The notes under the pieces are model-generated. The model was not told the DNA's origin and made no database searches. It saw only the letters and a list, made by a program, of their open reading frames with translations. Below, piece by piece: positions 19,274 through 29,306 of a stretch of DNA of 64,000 nt. The position numbers were made by a program, and so were the translations under genes. This DNA comes from Thermoplasmata archaeon (GTDB taxonomy: Archaea > Thermoplasmatota > Thermoplasmata > Lutacidiplasmatales > UBA184). Each line of letters begins with the position of its first letter. The first letter of the stretch is position 1. The DNA lies in the NCBI GenBank assembly GCA_022749935.1, contig JAKIWQ010000001.1, positions 44,318 to 108,317 of the forward strand, given 5' to 3'.

Positions 19274-20419
19274 ATGAAAGCGAATGTCTACCTCGGCCCG
19301 TACAAACTCGCCATCCAGGACAAGCCGAAGCCCAAGATCGAGAAGCCGACCGACGTCATACTCAAGATCACCGCGACGTGCATTTGTGGCTCGGACCTCC
19401 ATCTCTATCACGGCCTCATCAGCCCGGACCTACCGGGGCAGACGCTTGGGCACGAGAACGTCGGGGTGGTGGACGAGGTCGGCTCCGCCGTCCAGCGGGT
19501 CAAGAAGGGGGACCGAGTGGTCGTCCCGTTCAACATCAGCTGCGGGGCGTGTCAATTCTGCAACAACGGCCTCTGGTCGATGTGCGACAACGCCAACCCG
19601 TTCAACCCCAAAGGTCCGGGCGCGGCGTTCGGCTACGCGAAGCTCCTCGGCGGGTACGACGGGGGCCAGGCCGAGTTCCTCCGGGTGCCCTGGGGGGACA
19701 CGATGTGCCTCCAGATCCCGGACAACGTCCGGGACGACCAGGCGGTCCTGCTGGCGGACATCTTCCCGACGGGGTACTTCGGGTGTGACATAGCGGGAGT
19801 GAGACCGGGTCACATCGTCGTGGTCGGCGGATGCGGACCGGTCGGCCTCATGGCTCAGATGAGCGCACTTCTCCGTGGAGCCGCCCGGGTCTACGCCACC
19901 GATCGTATTCCCGAGCGTCTCGCCCTGGCCAAGAAGATCGGAGCGATCCCGATCAACGTGGACAAGGAAGACCCGGTCACCCGGATCATGGACGAGACCG
20001 ACGGATGGGGCGCCGACGCATGCGTCGAGGCGGTGGGGTACGAGGCCACGGGGAAGGGCGTGATGGCGCCGGGCCCGAAGGTGGAGGCCAAGCCCGTCGC
20101 GGTCCTCGAGACGCTCATGAAGGTCGCCAAGAAGGGTGCCATCATCGGCATGCCCGGCCTCTTCGCTCCCACGCCGGCCGACCCGGACGGTCGGGTCAGC
20201 TTCCCTCTCGGGGCGGCGTTCACGAAGGAGCTAGGGTTCCGAATGGGGCAGTGCAACGTGAAAAATTACAATCGGTACCTGATGCAGGTCATCGCCGACA
20301 AGCGAGTCGACCCATCCATCGTGATCACCCACCGGGAACCGTTGGAAAGGGCTCCGAAGCTCTACGAGCAGTTCGACCGGCGGGAGGGCGGGATCATCAA
20401 GGTGGTCCTCAAGCCCTGA
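19274..20419 (+). CDS. Zinc-dependent alcohol dehydrogenase, formaldehyde dehydrogenase-like subgroup
   Basis: CICGSDLHLYHG and GHE catalytic zinc ligands, CGACQFCNNGLWSMC structural zinc site, VVVGGCGPVGLMA Rossmann motif. Confidence 0.9.
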   Translation: MKANVYLGPYKLAIQDKPKPKIEKPTDVILKITATCICGSDLHLYHGLISPDLPGQTLGHENVGVVDEVGSAVQRVKKGDRVVVPFNISCGACQFCNNGLWSMCDNANPFNPKGPGAAFGYAKLLGGYDGGQAEFLRVPWGDTMCLQIPDNVRDDQAVLLADIFPTGYFGCDIAGVRPGHIVVVGGCGPVGLMAQMSALLRGAARVYATDRIPERLALAKKIGAIPINVDKEDPVTRIMDETDGWGADACVEAVGYEATGKGVMAPGPKVEAKPVAVLETLMKVAKKGAIIGMPGLFAPTPADPDGRVSFPLGAAFTKELGFRMGQCNVKNYNRYLMQVIADKRVDPSIVITHREPLERAPKLYEQFDRREGGIIKVVLKP

Positions 20420-20593
20420 GTCAGCGGATGCGCAATGGTGGGGTCCCGTCCTAGGTAGGAGGCCCGGCCGAGTTTCTGCGCGTGACACCGGGGGGTCGCG
20501 AGGTATTGGCCTCGTCTGGCCGTATTGCCACCCCCGATAGGCCCCGGCAGAACTGCAGATTGATGAAACTAAATCAGAAAGTCAAGAGGAAAC

Positions 20594-21067
20594 TCAGGGC
20601 ATCGGCGCCTGATAGGTCCCGACGTACGTCACATTCTGGCTCTCGACCGTCCCGCCATAATTCACCGCAGAGAATTCATACACGCCGGCGACCGATAGGA
20701 ACCAACAGGTCCCGTTCGAAACTCCGATCCACCTACAGTGGTCCGGTATTGCGCCGCTCGGCTCCCATACGGTAAAGCGGACCAATCCCCCGGTGAGGTC
20801 GACCCAGTGGAGGCTCACGTTCTTCCGGTCCAGAAGGGACTGGGCTTGCGACGGCGGCGGCACCGGACAGAATGCACCCCCCTCGCATCGGCTGAGGGTA
20901 GCAATCTGTCCCGAGAAGGACGCGGGGGGCGGGGGAGACCCGGGAGCCAAGAGAAATCCTGCAGCCGTCACGACGAGCAGACCGACTGCCAGCGAGGCCG
21001 TCGGCACGAGCCACCCCCGGCGGTATGGAGCCAAACCTCGTCCATTTGTGGCCACAGCAGCCTCCAT
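20594..21067 (-). CDS. Hypothetical membrane-anchored extracytoplasmic protein
   Basis: 157 aa, one N-terminal TM helix (WLVPTASLAVGLLVVTAAGFLLA), Ser/Gly/aromatic-rich remainder. Confidence 0.6.
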   Translation of the reverse strand: MEAAVATNGRGLAPYRRGWLVPTASLAVGLLVVTAAGFLLAPGSPPPPASFSGQIATLSRCEGGAFCPVPPPSQAQSLLDRKNVSLHWVDLTGGLVRFTVWEPSGAIPDHCRWIGVSNGTCWFLSVAGVYEFSAVNYGGTVESQNVTYVGTYQAPMP

Positions 21068-21543
21068 CGCCCCGGGGATCGACCCGCGCTCACGCTAGAG
21101 CGTCGGGGATGGGATAAGGGCCAAGCCCGCGAATGGTTAGACGGGCTAGACCGGCAGGACGAAATCGAGGGTGTCGGAAACGTGACAGGTCCAACGGGGC
21201 TAGCGATCCCGCCATCACGCTCCGGGAACCTCTGAAGAATCCATTGACGCCGTCCGACAAACGAAGTACATCGGTCGGACAATCTCGTCGCACGACGGGT
21301 CGTCACCCTGCCATTCTAACACGAAAACGACCCCCCGGCTTCCCCCAGCCGGGCGCCGTTATGTAGTTCACGGGGGCTGGAATCGGCCGTGTCCATGACC
21401 GAGGAGGGAGAGGATGCTGCCGGAGCAGATCGGACGAGACCGGGCGGCGCGCCTCCTCCCCGGGAGTGCGAGCGTTAGGGAGTTCGCGAATAGCGAGTTC
21501 CCGCGCGAGGACTACCACTGGGTGGTGTCCCTGACCCGCCTTA

Positions 21544-21563
21544 CCTCGCCCGTTAGGGCGGGG
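21544..21563. repeat. Hairpin resembling an IS200/IS605-type terminal hairpin
   Basis: CCTCGCCC-gtta-GGGCGGGG, 8-bp stem with one GU pair and 4-nt loop, in a roughly 750 bp segment without a convincing ORF. Confidence 0.3.
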
Positions 21564-21833
21564 GCTGGCGGGATCTGGGCTCGCCTGACCTGGGTCCTTC
21601 GCACTCCGGAGAGCGAGACGGAGGCCGACGCGGCCTCCGAGCCCGTCCCCGCGTGAGCGGGAACCTGCCCCACGCCGGGCCTACATCCGCCAGGATGGGC
21701 GGCCCGGCGAACCATTTCTAGAGGTCCCGAATCTTCAACACTTCCCGGGCGCCGGACCAACGACCCTACCTTCCGTGCGGGCGGGATCTGAGTCCGGCGT
21801 ACCCAGCCTGGGACCGCACGTAGGGTCCGCTGG

Positions 21834-23435
21834 ATGGGCATTAAGTGTCTCCGGTCGGTGGCGCCCGAGGGGGTTTTCTTGGTCAAGTTCGACGTGGCCA
21901 TCGTGGGCGGGGGTCACAACGCGCTCGTCCATGCGGGATACCTCGCCAAAGCTGGCGCGCGGGTGGTCGTCCTCGAGCGGCGACCGATCCTGGGAGGCGC
22001 CTGCGTCACCGAAGAACCGTGGCCCGGATACCGGATCAACACCTACGCCTACGTCGCCGGCCTCCTTCGCCCCAATATCGCGGAAGAGCTCGAGCTGTCC
22101 AAGTTCGGGTATTCGCCCATCCTGTACGACCCACAGGCGTTCTGCCCCTTCCCGGACGGTCGTTCTCTCTCGCTGTGGAACGACACCGACAAGACCGTGA
22201 AGGAGATCGCCAAGTTCTCCAAGAAGGACGCGGCCGCCTACCCCAAGTACGAGGAGTTCTGGGACAACGTCCTCGACCTAGTGGAACCCCTCATGCTGGC
22301 CCCTCCGGTCCCGCTGGCGGACCTGGTCTCCCAGTTCCCCGGGGCCGAGGCGGAGGAGCTGGTCCGAAGCCTTTTCCTCCTGAGTGCCCAGGATTTTCTG
22401 GACGAGTGGTTCGAGAGCGACCACGTCAAGGTCGCCTTCGCGACCAACGCGGTCATCGGGGAGATGGCCGGTCCACGGACGCCCGGGACGGCCTACGTCC
22501 TCGCCCACCACAACATCGGAGTCCTCGAAGGTTCGCGGAAGGTGTGGGGATTCTCCAAGGGCGGCATGGGCCGGATCACCGAGGCGATGGCCAAGTCGGC
22601 GCAACACCACGGGGCGGTCTTGCGTACCGGAGTCACCGTCAAGGAAATCCTGGTGCACGGCGGGCGTGCCGTCGGGGTCGAACTCGAAGGAGGAGAGCGG
22701 ATCGAGGCCCGGGCGGTCTCGTCGTCGGTGGACGCGAAGCAGACCTTCCTGCATCTCGTCCCACGCGAGCACCTCTCGAGCGACGTGGTTCGGGAGGTCG
22801 AACGGATCAAGAGCCGGGGTGCGGCGCTCAAGTTCAACGCCGCCCTGAGCGGTCTTCCCAAGTTCACGGTCGCCCCCGAAACCCCGGGCCCTCACCATCG
22901 GGGAGCCATCGAGCTCTGCCCCTCCATGGAGTACCTCGAAAAGGCGTACGACGACGGCAAGTATGGTCGCTTCTCCGAGCATCCGTTCATCGACTGCGAA
23001 CTCCAGAGCGTTCTCGACCCGTCCATGGCGCCGCCGGGGCGGCACGTGATGACCTGCTTCGTCCAGTACGCCCCCTACGAGCTCCGTGGGACGACGTGGG
23101 ACGAGTTCAAACCGAAAGCCGCCGAGCGGATCCTCGACACGTACGCCGAGTACGCGCCCAACATCCGGGACGTGGTCGAACACTGGCAGGTCATCTCCCC
23201 CCTCGACATCGAGCGGACGCTCGGTCTCACGGGGGGGAACATCTTCCAGGGGGACATCACGCCCGACCAGATCTTCTCCTTCCGCCCGATACTGGGCTGG
23301 TCGGGCTACCGGACCCCCGTCACGGGACTCTACCTCTGTGGCTCTGCGGCGCACCCGGGCGGAGGCGTAACCGGTGCCCCGGGACACAATGCGGCCCAGG
23401 TGGTCCTCGAGGACCTCCCCACCCTTCCCGCGTAG
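21834..23435 (+). CDS. FAD-dependent oxidoreductase, phytoene desaturase/PYROXD2-like (paralog A)
   Basis: FDVAIVGGGHNALVHAGYLAKAGARVVVLERRPILGGACVTEE; C-terminal GLYLCGSAAHPGGGVTGAPGHNAA. Confidence 0.9.
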   Translation: MGIKCLRSVAPEGVFLVKFDVAIVGGGHNALVHAGYLAKAGARVVVLERRPILGGACVTEEPWPGYRINTYAYVAGLLRPNIAEELELSKFGYSPILYDPQAFCPFPDGRSLSLWNDTDKTVKEIAKFSKKDAAAYPKYEEFWDNVLDLVEPLMLAPPVPLADLVSQFPGAEAEELVRSLFLLSAQDFLDEWFESDHVKVAFATNAVIGEMAGPRTPGTAYVLAHHNIGVLEGSRKVWGFSKGGMGRITEAMAKSAQHHGAVLRTGVTVKEILVHGGRAVGVELEGGERIEARAVSSSVDAKQTFLHLVPREHLSSDVVREVERIKSRGAALKFNAALSGLPKFTVAPETPGPHHRGAIELCPSMEYLEKAYDDGKYGRFSEHPFIDCELQSVLDPSMAPPGRHVMTCFVQYAPYELRGTTWDEFKPKAAERILDTYAEYAPNIRDVVEHWQVISPLDIERTLGLTGGNIFQGDITPDQIFSFRPILGWSGYRTPVTGLYLCGSAAHPGGGVTGAPGHNAAQVVLEDLPTLPA

Positions 23436-23475
23436 ATGGTAGAGGACCCGCCATCGTCGGTACGGGGGGACGGCG

Positions 23476-24810
23476 TTGAAGACCGCTCGTAAGAAACCAC
23501 CCTCCCCGTCAGGGGCCGAGCTGTGGGCGCGGTACCGAAAGCTGTTCCCGAAGTACTTCTGGGGAGAAGAGACCCGGCTCGCGAGTGTCGTCATCTCTCG
23601 GGCGCACGGATCGACCCTCGTCGACGCGGACGGCCGCGAGTACATCGACCTCACGAGCCAGTGGGCGACCAACAACCTCGGCCACGTCCACCCGGACGTG
23701 CTGCGGGCGACGACCGCGGCGCTCGAGCGGTACGGGTTTCTGATCTACTTCATGAACCCCCATCTGCCGATGCTCGAGTTGGCCGAGAAGCTCCTCGAGG
23801 TCCGACCCTCGCCGAACCTCTCCCGGGTCTTCCTCGAACTGTCGGGGACCGGAGCCGTCGAGGGGGCGATCAAGTATGCGGTCGAGGTCCGGGAACGACC
23901 CGTCATCCTCGGGTTCATGGGCCAGTACCACGGGCTGAGCATCGGCACGGGCATGGTCGGCGCCTTGAGTTCTCACGAACGGCGGCACTGGGAGGCCTAT
24001 GGGGGCGGAGTCGTGCACGCCCCCTATCCCGCGGGGTCGCGCCGGCCTGTGGGGATGGGCGACGAGGAGTACGGCGGCTTCGTCCTCGACTACATTCGGG
24101 ACCAACTCTTGCGCCACGTGGTGGCTCCGGACCGGATTGCGGGAACCATCCTCGAGCCGGTCGCCTGCGAGGCCGGAATCTGGATCCCGCCAAAGTCCTT
24201 CGTCCGCGGTCTCCGAAAGCTCTGCGACGAGTTCGGTTGGGTCTTCATCGACGACGAGGTCGAGGCCGGGGTCGGACGGACCGGGCGCATGTGGTCGATC
24301 GAGCACTTCGGTGTGGCGCCGGACCTGGTCGCGATAGGAAAGGGGATCAGCGGGGGCCTCATGCCGATCGCGGCCGTTCTCGGAACGGACGAACTGATGG
24401 CGGAACGGGACGTCGCCGCCGGGACGACCTTCGGTGGGCACCCGGCGGCGTGCGTCGCCGCCTCCACCACGCTCGACGTGATGGCCCGGGACCGGCTGGT
24501 GGAACGGTCGGCCAAGCTCGGCCGGGCCGCGCTCCGTCGCATGGGAGAGTGGACTGGGTACGACACCGTCCTCGACACCCGCGGGCTCGGGTTGTGTCTC
24601 GGAGTCGAAGTGGGGACCCGCGCGAGCCGAACGCCCTCCCCCGAGACCGCGCGTCGGATTTTCTTCGACTGCGTGGACCACGGGGTCGTCCCGTTGTACA
24701 ACTATGGGGACACCGTGATCCGGGTCCAGCCTCCGCTCACGATCACCGAACCCGAACTGGAGGGCGCGCTCGACGTGCTCGAAGCGGCCCTCCGCCGCGC
24801 GGCGACCTAG
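23476..24810 (+). CDS. Class III PLP-dependent aminotransferase
   Basis: FIDDEVEAGVGRTGRMWSIEHFGVAPDLVAIGKGISGGLMPIAAV; TTG start. Confidence 0.92.
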   Translation: MKTARKKPPSPSGAELWARYRKLFPKYFWGEETRLASVVISRAHGSTLVDADGREYIDLTSQWATNNLGHVHPDVLRATTAALERYGFLIYFMNPHLPMLELAEKLLEVRPSPNLSRVFLELSGTGAVEGAIKYAVEVRERPVILGFMGQYHGLSIGTGMVGALSSHERRHWEAYGGGVVHAPYPAGSRRPVGMGDEEYGGFVLDYIRDQLLRHVVAPDRIAGTILEPVACEAGIWIPPKSFVRGLRKLCDEFGWVFIDDEVEAGVGRTGRMWSIEHFGVAPDLVAIGKGISGGLMPIAAVLGTDELMAERDVAAGTTFGGHPAACVAASTTLDVMARDRLVERSAKLGRAALRRMGEWTGYDTVLDTRGLGLCLGVEVGTRASRTPSPETARRIFFDCVDHGVVPLYNYGDTVIRVQPPLTITEPELEGALDVLEAALRRAAT

Positions 24811-26042
24811 GTCGTGGGATCGAGCCCGCGTTCGCGGGTCTCGCGCACCGTCACGTGGATCCCCCGCTGGGCGAGGAGAGGGAAGAACGGCACCGGGTCG
24901 AGGGCCTCCGGCGGGAGCAGCCCGTGGGCGGAGATCTGGCCCGAGAGCAGTTGGAGGACGGCGACGGCGGCCGGAGTCCCGGTCAGGTGGGCCGTGGCGG
25001 TCGCGTGATGTCGGTCGAAGGCCTGACGGTGGCTCAGCTGGGCGCAGAGGGTCTCCGACGTAAGAACGCCCTTTCGCTCGCCCCTGGTGTCCACGACGAG
25101 GCACGCGAACCCGTCCACCGTGCCCGTGAGGTCCGCGGGCTTCGGGAGGGCCTGGAGCACCGCCCGCCGCGGGCCGGGCGCTTCCGGGGTCCCCTTCTCG
25201 AGAAGGTGGAGGTCCCGGAGCATCTGGAGGATCCTCACCGTGGCGTCGTCCAACGCGAGCTTGAAGTCGACGTACTGGATCCCCTTTCCGATGAACCGGG
25301 GGAGGCTGTCGACCTCCTCGTGGTCGACGGAGTAGACCTTCTGGGGGCCGACCGGGGGAGGGAAGTCGTAGACCTCCCCCTCCCCGAAGGGGGGCACGTC
25401 GCGGTACTGACCTCCGTCCCAGATCCGTGAGGCGTGCAGGGTCTCCTCGATGAACGTCTCCGGACTGAAGAGCGGAAGGAAGGGGAGGTCGGGGTGGCTC
25501 GCGGTATCCCCGTCCCGGACCCGGATCGAGTCGACTCGGTCCAACTGGTCCGCCCCGAACCGTGCCATGAGGTTGCTCAGGCCCGGATCCTCTCCCATGC
25601 CGACGACCGCCGTCAATCCCCGGCGACTCCATTCGCCCGATCGCACGTAGGGGTCGTTCGACTCGCACGCGAGGTCGAGATAGCTCGCTCCGACGGCGAG
25701 CGCCGCATCCTGGATCCCGAGGTTGAACCGAGGTAGGGAGGCTTGGACGACGACCTGGACCCCTTCGAGGGCCCTCTCCACGGCCGACCGATCCGAGGCG
25801 TCTAGTCCGAGGCTCCGCACCCGAGCACCGGTCGGGAGTCGCCGGAGGAGGTTCTTCGCGAACCTCTCGTCGACGTCCGCGAGGACGAGTTCCTTCACGG
25901 ACGCGTCGGCGGCCAGATGGCCGGCGATGACCGACCCGATCGCCCCGCAACCTAGCAGGAGCACGCGGCCGGTGGTCGTGGAACTAATGGTGTCGACCCT
26001 CGCGGACCTCCGCACCCAGGACGGGATGATAAACTCGCCCAC
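24807..26042 (-). CDS. Saccharopine dehydrogenase-like NAD(P)-binding protein
   Basis: VLLLGCGAIGSVIAGHLAADASVKELVLADVD ... VVVQASLPRFNLGIQDAALAVGASYLDLACE; 4-bp convergent overlap with the aminotransferase gene. Confidence 0.88.
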   Translation of the reverse strand: MGEFIIPSWVRRSARVDTISSTTTGRVLLLGCGAIGSVIAGHLAADASVKELVLADVDERFAKNLLRRLPTGARVRSLGLDASDRSAVERALEGVQVVVQASLPRFNLGIQDAALAVGASYLDLACESNDPYVRSGEWSRRGLTAVVGMGEDPGLSNLMARFGADQLDRVDSIRVRDGDTASHPDLPFLPLFSPETFIEETLHASRIWDGGQYRDVPPFGEGEVYDFPPPVGPQKVYSVDHEEVDSLPRFIGKGIQYVDFKLALDDATVRILQMLRDLHLLEKGTPEAPGPRRAVLQALPKPADLTGTVDGFACLVVDTRGERKGVLTSETLCAQLSHRQAFDRHHATATAHLTGTPAAVAVLQLLSGQISAHGLLPPEALDPVPFFPLLAQRGIHVTVRETRERGLDPTT

Positions 26043-26066
26043 ACCGCCAGCAGCGGGGGTCGTACC

Positions 26067-27950
26067 TTACGACGCGTGGATCGTATTCCAGCCCATGGTG
26101 GAGAGTTCGGTGCTCCCCATGGGGGTCTGATACTGGACGAACCCGGTCAGGTCCGGGTTGTAGACAGCAAAGAGGTCAGGGACCGCGAACCAGGCGTTCG
26201 TGTAGTTCGCGTACATGAGCTGGGTCAGGAGCGTATAGTTCTGGGTCAGGAGCGCCGGGTCGCTCGTCCCCGCCGTCGAGAGCACGAGGTCGTCCAACGT
26301 GGCGTTGTACCCCCCCGAAGCCCCGCTGTTGTAATTGGAGTTGCAGATGTTCGCGCTCCCGTAGCTCAGGAAATTCTCTTGGGTCCAGTCGTCCGGCGCG
26401 ATGTAGTCCGACGAGTAGAAGTCCTGACCGATGTAGAACGGCCCGACGCCCCCCGTGGACGTTTCGGACGAGGTGCACTGACCGGTACTCTGGTCGATGG
26501 TCTGCTCGATGTAGAACTGCGAGAGCGTGACGCCCTCGATGTTGAGCGTGATGTTGATCGCAGCGAGGTTCGACGCGATGGTCGTCGCAGCGTCGAACCA
26601 GTCGTTACTCGTGCTGAGATACTCATAGTTGAACACCATCCCCTTGCAGGCGCCGTTCGCGCAAGGCGAGTTCTGGATCTCCTGCTGCGCGAGCGGGAGG
26701 TTGAACTGGTACGGAGTCAGGTTGGCGGGATTGTAGTAGGGCGAACCCGGCGGGACCGGTCCGACCCAGGGGAACGCCAGCCCGTTGAATGCGTTCTGGA
26801 TCACCTCGGGATAGTTGATGGCGTGGGTGATGGCGGCGCGCACCGAGAGGTTGTTGAAGGGGAAGACGCTCTGATTCATGAACACCCACCACGAGCCGCC
26901 CGCCCCGCTGAATCCGGTGGAAAGGGTTTGGACGGTCACGCACGAGGCGCCCCGCGCGGATTGGATCGCCTGCGGGCCCAGGTAGGCGAAGGAGGCCGTG
27001 GCCACCGAGCCGCTCTTCAGGTCCGCGATGTTGACGGCGGGACTGTCCTGGAAGGTGACCTCCACGCCCACTTGCGCCGGCTGAAGGTTGTTGTTCCACG
27101 GCTCCTGATTGGCGAGCTGGGTTCCCCAGTAGTTCGGACTGGGGGAGATACTGTAGCCCTGTTGCAGGTTGTAATTGGTGAGCACGTACGGTCCGGTGCC
27201 CATCGCGTGGTCGGACATCCACGGGTTGGTGCCGCTGGCGACTCCGCCATTCGCGGTGATCACGATGGGGTCGACAGCCGCGGCTCCCGGCGTCGAGAGC
27301 TCGGCCAGAAGATAGGAGTACCGGACCGGCGGGCCGTAGGTAAACGTCGTTCCGTTGTAGAGCTGGTTGTATCCGAATCCGACGTTCACCTGCAGCGTGT
27401 CCGGTCCGAGGACCCGGAACGATTGATTGTCGGCCCCCATGGTCGCGATCTCGGAGGCGGTGGGGGTGCTGAAATCAAAGGTGTTGAGGTCCGTCGTCAG
27501 GTTCTGTAGGGAATTGCTGACTTGGGTCGCGTTTGAGTAGTAGTTCACTCCCGGATACCAGAAGTTCTCGGCCAGGAGGTACTGGTCGATCCCTTGGAGC
27601 GCGAGGAGACGGTAGAGACTGTACCACATGACGTAGGCGTTGAACGGGTCCCCGTTCGAAAAGTGGACGCCGGTGTTGAGCGTGAAGTTCCAGTGAAATC
27701 GGTCGGCCGAGATGGTCCAGTTGTGGGCGAGGACGCCGGTGAAGTTCACGAGGCTCGACTGGTTGTACATGATCAGCGTCTGGTAGATCTGCTGAACGAG
27801 GCCCCAGTCCGGGGTCGAGTAGGCGACCTGAGGGTCGGCCGTATCGGTCGCTTCGGCCTGGTCGACCAGGAGCGGGCTCTTCGAGGAGAGGCCGCATCCT
27901 TGAGCCCGGGTGACGTAGAAGTAGATCCCGATTCCCGAAATGACCACCAC
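26067..27950 (-). CDS. ABC transporter substrate-binding protein, peptide/nickel family 5 (true start probably upstream)
   Basis: N-terminal hydrophobic segment and SBP_bac_5-like sequence (WNFTLNTGVHFSNGDPFNAYVMWYSLYR; NNLSVRAAITHAINYPEVIQNAFNGLA). Confidence 0.9.
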   Translation of the reverse strand: MVVISGIGIYFYVTRAQGCGLSSKSPLLVDQAEATDTADPQVAYSTPDWGLVQQIYQTLIMYNQSSLVNFTGVLAHNWTISADRFHWNFTLNTGVHFSNGDPFNAYVMWYSLYRLLALQGIDQYLLAENFWYPGVNYYSNATQVSNSLQNLTTDLNTFDFSTPTASEIATMGADNQSFRVLGPDTLQVNVGFGYNQLYNGTTFTYGPPVRYSYLLAELSTPGAAAVDPIVITANGGVASGTNPWMSDHAMGTGPYVLTNYNLQQGYSISPSPNYWGTQLANQEPWNNNLQPAQVGVEVTFQDSPAVNIADLKSGSVATASFAYLGPQAIQSARGASCVTVQTLSTGFSGAGGSWWVFMNQSVFPFNNLSVRAAITHAINYPEVIQNAFNGLAFPWVGPVPPGSPYYNPANLTPYQFNLPLAQQEIQNSPCANGACKGMVFNYEYLSTSNDWFDAATTIASNLAAINITLNIEGVTLSQFYIEQTIDQSTGQCTSSETSTGGVGPFYIGQDFYSSDYIAPDDWTQENFLSYGSANICNSNYNSGASGGYNATLDDLVLSTAGTSDPALLTQNYTLLTQLMYANYTNAWFAVPDLFAVYNPDLTGFVQYQTPMGSTELSTMGWNTIHAS

Positions 27951-28103
27951 GACGGCAAGGACGATGGCGATAATTCGGACGTTGCGAGGGTTCAGTCAGC
28001 TCACCCGGACCCCTTGCACCCCCGGGAGGTTGATAAGGTCTAGCACGGGGGAGGTCGTTTCCTCATTTGCGAAACCAATTTACCGAGGGAACGGTCCCGA
28101 GAA

Positions 28104-29273
28104 GTGATGCCAGCGACCGCGGGAGCTCGACCGCCCGACGGGGCCGTACGCGAACCCACCTTTCATCTCACCGGCACGACGCCCGCCGGTAGGCTGTACT
28201 GGGACCCGGACGTCCTCCGCACCGAGCTCGAACGATTCTACTACCGCCATTGGCTCTGTATTGGTCGGGAGGACCGGATCCCAGCGCCCGGTGACTTTTT
28301 CACCACCCGCGTCGGCCCCGAAAGCATCCTACTCGTCCGCGACGGAAAGGGTCGCATCGGTGCGTTCTACAACCTGTGCCGCCACCGAGGGACCCGGGTC
28401 GCCCTCGAGGAGGGCGGCCGGGGGGCCCACTCGTTCGTCTGCCCGTACCATAGCTGGACCTACTCCCTCGATGGCCGGCTCACCGGTGCTCCCCACACCA
28501 AGACGATCGAAAAATTCGACCGTGCGGAATTCGGCCTCTGGCCAGTTCGCGTCGAGACCTGGGGTGGGTTCATCTGGATCAATTTGGAGCCCAAAGGCCC
28601 CTCGCTAAAGGAGGAACTCGGTACCTTCCTCCACCGGTTCGACGCGACCCCGCTCGATGGGCTCAAGCTGGGGGGCGGAAAGATCTACGAGGTCGAAGCG
28701 AACTGGAAGATCATCGTCGAAAATTTTTCGGAATGCTATCACTGTGCGCCGGTCCACCCGAGTCTGAATCGTCTGACGCCGTACATGACCGGGGATAACG
28801 ACGCGTACTTCCACGAACCGGGGGGTCGCTCCCTATACTCGGGCGGGTACATGGAATTCGCGAAGGACTACACGTCCATGACCCGTACCGGCTACACGAA
28901 GCGCCCCGTACTCCCAGGGACCACTCCCGAGGATAGCAAGCGGGTCCGGTACTACACGGTCTTTCCGAACATGTTCTTCAGTCTGCACCCGGACTTTCTC
29001 ATGACCCACCGGGTGTGGCCCACGTCCCCCTCGCACTGCCGGATCGAGAACGAATTCTATTTCTCCCCCGAGGCGGCCGCCGCACCCGACTTCGACCCCA
29101 GCGACGCGATCGAGCTGTGGGACGAGATCAACCTGCAGGACTGGCGGGTCTGCGCCCTGGCTCAGGAAGGGGTGGCGTCGCGCGCCTGGAAGGGCGGGCG
29201 CTACAGCGAGCAGGAGGCCCTTACCGCGGACTTCGACGCGTTCGTGACCGAAGAGCTCGCTCACAAGAAGTAG
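28104..29273 (+). CDS. Rieske [2Fe-2S] non-heme iron oxygenase alpha subunit (paralog A)
   Basis: Rieske CRHRGTRVALEEGGRGAHSFVCPYHSW; mononuclear iron NFSECYHCAPVHPSL; C-terminal INLQDWRVC. Confidence 0.95.
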   Translation: MMPATAGARPPDGAVREPTFHLTGTTPAGRLYWDPDVLRTELERFYYRHWLCIGREDRIPAPGDFFTTRVGPESILLVRDGKGRIGAFYNLCRHRGTRVALEEGGRGAHSFVCPYHSWTYSLDGRLTGAPHTKTIEKFDRAEFGLWPVRVETWGGFIWINLEPKGPSLKEELGTFLHRFDATPLDGLKLGGGKIYEVEANWKIIVENFSECYHCAPVHPSLNRLTPYMTGDNDAYFHEPGGRSLYSGGYMEFAKDYTSMTRTGYTKRPVLPGTTPEDSKRVRYYTVFPNMFFSLHPDFLMTHRVWPTSPSHCRIENEFYFSPEAAAAPDFDPSDAIELWDEINLQDWRVCALAQEGVASRAWKGGRYSEQEALTADFDAFVTEELAHKK

Positions 29274-29306
29274 ACGTTCGGGCCTCGTCGAAGAGTGGGC
29301 CGCGGT

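Noticed and set aside
23509-25950. 813-aa minus-strand ORF across aminotransferase and saccharopine-DH-like genes
   Set aside because: Overlaps genes with clear motifs in other frames; composition typical of shadow ORFs.
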